Below the pieces are notes generated by a model, which was not told where the DNA came from, ran no database searches, and saw only the letters and a program-made list of their open reading frames with translations. Shown in pieces: positions 58,191 to 64,000 of a DNA stretch of 64,000 nucleotides. Origin of the DNA: Guyanagaster necrorhizus (Eukaryota; Basidiomycota; Agaricomycetes; Agaricales; Physalacriaceae); assembly GCF_019112545.1 (NCBI RefSeq), contig NW_025064908.1, forward strand, positions 314,515 to 378,514, given 5' to 3'. The position numbers and the translations under genes were made by a program. Within the stretch, counting starts at the first letter, position 1. Each line of letters begins with the position of its first letter.

Positions 58191-60445
58191 CTAGCGGGGC
58201 GATGCATGCCATGAACCGGAAATTATACTGCAACCCCAGCAATGAATGCTCAGGACCATTGGACTCACGGTAGAGCCTATCGAAAAAAGAGTCAGTCGAA
58301 TCAAGACCTCGTCGCAGCACGCTAAAAAACCAACCTCCGAAATCGGTCCCACCCCAATCAGATAATAGCCACCAGCAGTGAATTCCTCAGCAGTGATAAT
58401 CTGCACCTCAACCTCTGATACGCTCAATGCTCCATGCTCCCGATACAGATGGTATATCTAAAGGCCGCGTCAGTCGCGATCTGGGCGTGCCCAAAAAACA
58501 AAAAAAGAAATAAGATACACACGAAAAGTTTCCAATCAACAACATCCTTGCCACCAGCGCCACAAACTCTGCATCGATAAAAACAGCCCAACTGGTCCAG
58601 ATCATCCACAGTCGCAGTACTAGGACCCAGGCCCACCATCCGGATAAAGGCGTCGAAAAGGACCCTGGGATCGTGAGGACTCGAGAGCTGCTCTGGCCTC
58701 CAACGTGGACGATGAAGAGCGTCCGACGGCGCCTGCAGGTTGCATCCATGTTTCAGCACTCCAGGATAATGAAGGATCCCACTGCAAGATGACGACCCGC
58801 ATATGAAAGCATTGCGGGCTCGGCGCAGGACATCGCGCTTGGGGAAGATTTCGAAGAGCGGCGACGCGAGATGGGCATGGCCTACGAGCCGGAGAAGGTG
58901 GTCGTGAACCACCATGATTTCGCGCCACTTTTGGAACATCAGAGGGATCTGGGGAACGATGGGAGTGAAGGTGTGGAGGTCCACCTGGACGTTGGTTGGG
59001 CGGTCGATGATTTGCTCTATGAGGGAAAAGCGGAGGAATTCTTGGAGAGAGGGAAAGGCGGGGGAATACGCTTGCGGAAGAGAGGACTCGGAACGTATGC
59101 TCGTGGCCCAGATATATTCTGCGATGCTCTTCCGGGAGGCGATGGCTTGGGCGCGGTTGGCTGCCCTGGTTTCTTCCATCAACTGAATCATTTCTTCGCA
59201 CATGCTCGTCCAGGTTTGCGTAGCGGTTCAACGTCAGATACGATTCAGTGAGTTGTAACATCAGCTCACCCTTCTCCGTCAACGATGACGATCGATTAAC
59301 ATGTGGATGTTCGTTAAATCTTTCACCAAGGCTCTGAAGCTCGTGCTCGTAACCGAGGCCATTCAATTTTTGGAAAATCCTTTTTTTAAAGAAAGGTAGA
59401 AAGATTAATGCGCGCAGTGAAATACGATGACCGACGCTTACGCAGCAGCTCGTTCCAATCTCAATTTTTCTCGTCCTCCGGCCCGGAAAGCCGCTTTGTT
59501 CTTGACCCATCGTTCGCACATCCGGACTTCCTACAGAAACAAAGTTAGGCTGTATCGTCTGAGGGTAAAGCGTGGCAGATAATTCACCGAATCCATTTCT
59601 GTGAGAGATCTTAACCTCTCTTGCTCGAACAAAACTCTCTCCTCTTCATTCAACGCATGCCAACGCCTCTCGGTTGCTATTACGTCTCTTAGCACGTAAT
59701 GCGGCTGCTTTGTTTCTGTTCGAAATGTGATCTCTCCTTTTCGGTGTCTGGGCCCTAAAGCGTTCGAATTTGAGAAAAATGTTACCATGGATGAAAGACG
59801 ACTTTATTTTGCCTGGCATCGTCTTCCGAGGGCACAGATAGCAAAAAGCTTCAGTCCCAGGGTATGTTCTCTCGATCTCATGCTCTGTCATGAGCCTACG
59901 ACAGCGATATCAGCTCCACGTTTACTTCGTCGGGAGGGAGGAGGGAAGGGGGGGAACACGTACTCTGTCTGTTTGCAACTGGAGCATAGTCTGGTGTAGA
60001 ATGTGAAATCAATAATACGTACTTGTTTAACTAGGCAGGACTGAAGACCAAAGAAAAAAAAAAGGTCAGTCACGACACAAAGGACAGTAAAGTAAAACCC
60101 TACGCGACAGTGTTTTTCAAACAAGAGGCTAATCCACGCCGGTTCAGAGACGCCAGTCATAGGCTCAGGGATAGGCGGTGATATCGCTAGACATTTTCTT
60201 GCGTTTCTCCATATGCCAGAAAGAGGTCGACGCATCAAGACGGCGCGTATTGCTTTTGAGGTGCGGGCCAGATGCAGCAAGTCTTGTGGACGCAGGAGCC
60301 TAAACATCTTTGGGGGGGGACAGTTTAGCAGTCATCTCTCCACAGAAGCAGAAGAAAAAAGATTTCCTCTCACTTCGAGCCAGATATCCTGTGGCATAGC
60401 CATGATGCCTTTGAGGCTGCCGGGACGGGCCCTCATTCTGACCAT
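58191..60445 (-). CDS. F-box protein with cysteine-rich C-terminal region
   Basis: F-box family protein as expanded in Agaricomycetes, probably a substrate adaptor for SCF ubiquitin ligases. First ATG 60445 (MVRMRARPGSLKGIMAMPQD, IWLE), then an intron near 60305-60385 joining to MFRLLRPQDLLHLARTSKAI and RAVLMRRPLSGIWRNARKCL, the F-box. Then SEPAWISLLFEKHC and a Cys pair (YTRLCSSCKQTE). Further exons: KIKSSFIHGNIFLKFERFRA, VIATERRWHALNEEERVLFE and ELQSLGERFNEHPHV. A large exon (59203-58520) includes PQIPLMFQKWREIMVVHDHL and a second pair CRVCGAGG. The last recognisable segment is HGALSVSEVEVQIITAEE near 58410. The stop at 58191 is the end of that open frame, and a final intron is possible. The Cys pairs may bind zinc. 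Target unknown. Confidence 0.78.
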
Positions 60446-60576
60446 TCTACACAAAAGAGGAACAGGAGTGAGGTCAAAATGGTCAACAGAAAGACTCAGC
60501 TATATGAAGTTGGCTCTGCTTGATGTGAAGGCGAGAAAGAATGAGGAGTTCGCTCTTGCAGTAGCCACTGGCACTA

Positions 60577-60584
60577 CTTATAAC
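60577..60584 (-). promoter_or_regulatory. TATA box of the F-box gene
   Basis: Minus-strand TTATAAGT about 130 nt upstream of the chosen start at 60445, placing transcription start near 60548. No ATG lies between there and 60445, which supports that start. Confidence 0.45.
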
Positions 60585-60972
60585 TGCTCATCACCAGTCA
60601 CGTGGACGCGTAGACAAAGGCTGGCTAAAATGGCATGCATAACCACTTCAATTAGTGGTTTTCGTACCTTCCGCATCCCCAAAGAGGTTGTCTTCCTCTA
60701 CACATGTCTTGTCGAACCACCACTGAGACTTGCTATGCACATCATTCAATGACATTGATTCATACGTTCATGATACGGCATTCGAATCAAACCACGCCTC
60801 TCCCTGCGTCGAAAATTACACTCTACTACTCAGAACACAACAGGAGAAATAAGCAAGAGAGAAAAAGACTGAAAGAGTAAATCATAAAAAGCAGAAAAAC
60901 AACGAACAGACCGAGAAACAAGGCAGAACGTGATGCCGTTTTAGGGAGAGGGTGTAAATATATATGAAGCTC

Positions 60973-62601
60973 TTAGATGAGGTCGCTATTCAATTTCGAG
61001 ATCAGTACAAGTAATTCCAATTTGAGGGCCAAGTTAACTCACGCGACGTTGAGAGGCATCTCGTCAATCTGGGTGTTGTAGAACTCTGTAAAGAGAAAAA
61101 GGAATCAGCCCCAACATCAGCAAGGCATGCGGGCCAACAACGAACGTTCAATATCCCGCAACATTCTGACATCTTCGGTCGTAACAAAGTTGATAGCAAC
61201 ACCCTTCCTTCCGAATCGTCCACCACGACCAATACGATGGATATAGTTCTCCCGGTTTGTAGGGAGATCGTAGTTGATAACGAGAGATACCTGCTGCACG
61301 TCAATACCACGAGCAAGGAGGTCGGTGGTGATCAAAACACGGGATGAACCCGAACGGAATTCCTTCATGAGAACCTCTCTCTGTTTTTGCTCCATGTCTC
61401 CGTGCTACCGATCATTCCTAAATTAGCAGCGGTGGGCCAAGATCAGGGAATGACGTACCATGGCGCTGACGGTGAACTCTCTCGAGTGCATCTTCTCAGT
61501 CAACCAGTCGACCTTCCTCCGTGTGTTGCAGAAGATGACGGCCTGGGTGATGGTGACTGTCTCATAGAGATCGCAGAGAGTGTCGAGCTTCCATTCCTCC
61601 TTCTCGACGGCGATGTAGAACTGTTTGATACCCTCGAGGGTCAACTCGTCTCTCTTGACGAGAATGCGGACGGGGTCGCGCATGAACTTTTTGGTAACCT
61701 CCAAGACGTCAGCGGGCATGGTGGCGGAGAGTAGGACGACCTGTGTGTCCTGGGGGAGAAGTTGGAAGACTACGATGGTACTCAGCATTAAGAGCCCGAT
61801 GGGCGGATCGCTTGCAGGAAGAAAAGAAGAAACACACCCTCGTAAATCTGATCTTTGAACCCACGAGAAAGCATCTCATCAGCCTCGTCGAGACAGAAAA
61901 TCTTGATGGTATCGGTCCTTAGTGCGCGCCTGTTGATCATGTCATAGACACGGCCGGGGGTTCCGACGACGACATGGACGCCTTCCTGAAGCTTTGCCAT
62001 ATCCTCGCGGACGTTGGTGCCGCCAACACAGGCATGGCACTCGATGTTCATGTAGTCGCCGAGTGCGATGACGACTTTTTGGATCTGCTGAGCGAGTTCC
62101 CGGGTAGGGGCGAGGATAAGCGCCTGGGTGCCCTTGACAGACATATCGAGCTGCTGAAGGATAGAAATAGAGAAAGTCGCAGTCTTTCCGGTACCGGACT
62201 GGGCCTGGGCAATGACATCGTGACCTTTGACGACTGGGACGATAGCTCGCTGCTGAATTGCTGAAGGGCGCTCGAAACTAAAGCAGAAAGGGAAATAGAA
62301 GGAGGAAAATGTGAGAAAAGGGCTATTGGCGCTGTCGTTGACGAGGAGGAAATCCCTACTGACCCGTACGCATATACACCACGGAGCAGCTCCGGTTTCA
62401 GATCCATGTTATCGAAGCTATCAAGCTGATCAGTACGAACAATTCCTTCCCCTGCTCGCTATTGATGCTCACTTGTCGACAACCTGGTCCCAGTTGGACT
62501 CGATCTCGTTCTCGGCGACATCTTGGAGAGTATCTTCACTGCAGAGCGATGGTCATCATTACAGCCGCTGCCCGGGAAATAACGACAACGTACGCTGACA
62601 T
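60973..62601 (-). CDS. TIF1: Translation initiation factor eIF4A (DEAD-box RNA helicase)
   Basis: ATP-dependent RNA helicase of the eIF4F complex that unwinds mRNA leaders during translation initiation. ATG 62601 begins a tiny exon (Met-Ser, then half an Ala codon), spliced to [20 protein letters not shown]. Then [24 protein letters not shown] (Q motif); QSGTGKT (motif I, near 62195); [10 protein letters not shown] (Ia); GTPGRV (Ib); LDEADEML (II, DEAD); LLSATMP (III); [13 protein letters not shown] (IV); [20 protein letters not shown] (V) and [13 protein letters not shown] (VI). The last intron splits the second-last Ala codon and gives VADLI and a TAA at 60973-60975, the standard eIF4A ending. 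All helicase motifs are intact; about eight introns. Best-supported host gene in the window. Confidence 0.95.
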
Positions 62602-64000
62602 GCTCTAATATGTTTTTATGGGTCGACCTGCACTGTAACAAAGTCGACGGTAGCGGGAGAAAGATTGATGGCGGTAAAGCAGTAGAAAGTTGCAAAGGAT
62701 ATAACAGCAAAAGAATTTTTGGGCTCGGATACCGGAGCTTTTCACCGTGGGAACCGTATCCTCATTTGGGAAAGGAACATGGCTTTCGGGTGGCGCGCCG
62801 GCAAATGCCTTGCGAACATTTCCTTCGCTAATGCGTGATAATAGCTCTCAGTATCTCATTGGATTCATTCAAGATGTCTTCGAAAAAGTCGACCTATCGC
62901 ATATTTTTCTGTCTGCTGCAAGCCATTTTTGTGGATTCCGAACTGTGATCCGATAGGACATGTGAACGTGCTTCCCCCGTCTACCGGAGCGTCACTGAGT
63001 GTTTACTTACCGAGTTGCATTCAAGCTCATACTTGATATTTGTATGACACAAATCTCTTCCTATGCTTTCCAGACAGGTAACGAGCTTATAAGCTGAGTT
63101 GATCTCGAATCACTCATGATTGACAATCAATTCATTTTCTATCCCTCGTTGATACTGATGCTTTCATCGATTTTTACCAAGATTTCTATTGAAAAATCAG
63201 GCTCATCCCATAAAATAAGGAAGAACGCAGTACATACGCGGTACTGCAGTGGCCAAATACTGCCGGAAAGGTGGGTGCCCGCAGCGAACATCAACCGCTC
63301 TTCAATGCCTCTACAAAGCTTGAAGACAACAAGTTGACCGGAAAGCATCAAGCTCGCGAACACAGGAAATTCTGGTGGCAGTGATAACGATAGAGAACGA
63401 GCTCAGTCACGGCAGCCACATCAGAGGAAATTAGACACACGGCATAGTGAACATGAGTCAAAAAAAAAAAGACGCAATGGGCCCCTAGACATTGGGCGAA
63501 GACATTAGACCATCTCCGAATCGGAGCGCGACGGAGGTCTTTCTTATTTCAATACTTCTTCAGAATAGCACACAGCAAGATTCGCAGAACCAGACTCACG
63601 AGTCACCTAGCATTAGTAGGGCTGAAATTTCGCACGTTACTAAGGACCTGGCTTCTAGTTCATAAGGCAGAGAGAAAAACTACACGTAAAACGAAGGGTG
63701 CCGGAGCTCTCCACTGAACGAGAATAAGGTAAGCAACAGCCATGTATACCGTCCAAGTTCCTTCTTCGCGTCCAGTTAATGACATCAAGGGGACGCAAGG
63801 CTTTGTTTGGATGCTGTTTTTGTTCTAGATGTACCAGTCAATCTGAGTTATGGTTACGGCGACGATCCCACAGCACCCTTTTTTTTCAATCAGCGCTGCT
63901 GTGGGAAGAAAAATTTCAAAGTCGATCCAAAATGAGCCTGTTCCGCCTCGGATAATGGCCACGCGAAGCATAAAAATCACGCATGGAGCAGAGCTCGTTG
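62602..64000. other. Region upstream of eIF4A, no gene recognised
   Basis: Contains the eIF4A promoter and 5' leader. Further right are short frames on both strands with no known motif and a poly-A run near 63460. I see no supported gene to the window end. Confidence 0.35.

Noticed and set aside
58871..59251. 126-residue plus-strand frame
   Set aside because: Antisense to a well-supported F-box exon.
61387..62264. Plus-strand frames opposite eIF4A
   Set aside because: Antisense shadows of conserved helicase motifs.

Overview
The window looks like nuclear DNA of a filamentous basidiomycete, probably an Agaricomycete. The host genes have many GT-AG introns of about 50-60 nt, and the recognisable families are common in mushrooms: a metacaspase, a short-chain dehydrogenase, an ABC transporter, a C-terminally extended F-box protein and eIF4A. 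All five lie on the minus strand. Host DNA occupies about 1-6150 and 51100-64000.

Between them sits a 45-kb block of nested LTR retrotransposons. In the left half, a decayed Ty1/copia element (6151-26817, minus, TSD ATTTA, about 4.55 kb of its own sequence) was split by two younger Ty3/gypsy chromoviruses: G1 (8255-16291, plus, TSD CTCTG) and G2 (18175-26244, minus, TSD ATACA). In the right half, an old gypsy element G3 (30250-49780, minus, TSD AAAAC) contains a second one, G4 (35819-45729, minus, TSD CAATT). Two smaller insertions sit inside these: one of 32988-34375, with an 85-N gap, in the reverse transcriptase (RT) of G3, and one of 36422-38193 in the chromodomain of G4. A 1.85-kb piece made of the second insertion plus adjoining chromodomain was copied in inverted orientation into the gag region of G3 (47184-49033). 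A 0.8-kb direct repeat brackets the right half (about 26911-27729 and 50301-51099).

CpG content dates the layers. Host DNA, G1 and G2 are CpG-rich. The copia interior, G3, G4 and the flanking repeat are almost free of CpG, and their stop codons are mostly CGA to TGA. The outermost units at both edges of the block keep CpGs that their inner copies have lost.

The gypsy family has three notable features. First, just downstream of the LTR is a 13-nt sequence exactly complementary to the predicted 5' end of the element's own RNA, about 30 nt after a TATA box, which is the arrangement of Tf1-type self-priming. Second, a long extra reading frame (called ORF-A here) begins at the first AUG, carries a membrane segment, a charged middle and an RG-rich tail, and overlaps gag in another frame for about 1.3 kb. 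Third, by-eye comparison of G1 and G2 shows the conserved frame switching within that overlap, and ORF-A motifs persist in the much older G4. The copia element instead appears to use the anticodon half of initiator tRNA-Met as primer.

No gypsy copy is intact. G2 has an uninterrupted gag but six stops in pol; G1 has a nearly open pol but a broken gag and a mutated RT active site. Several host intergenic stretches held nothing I could identify and are listed as such.
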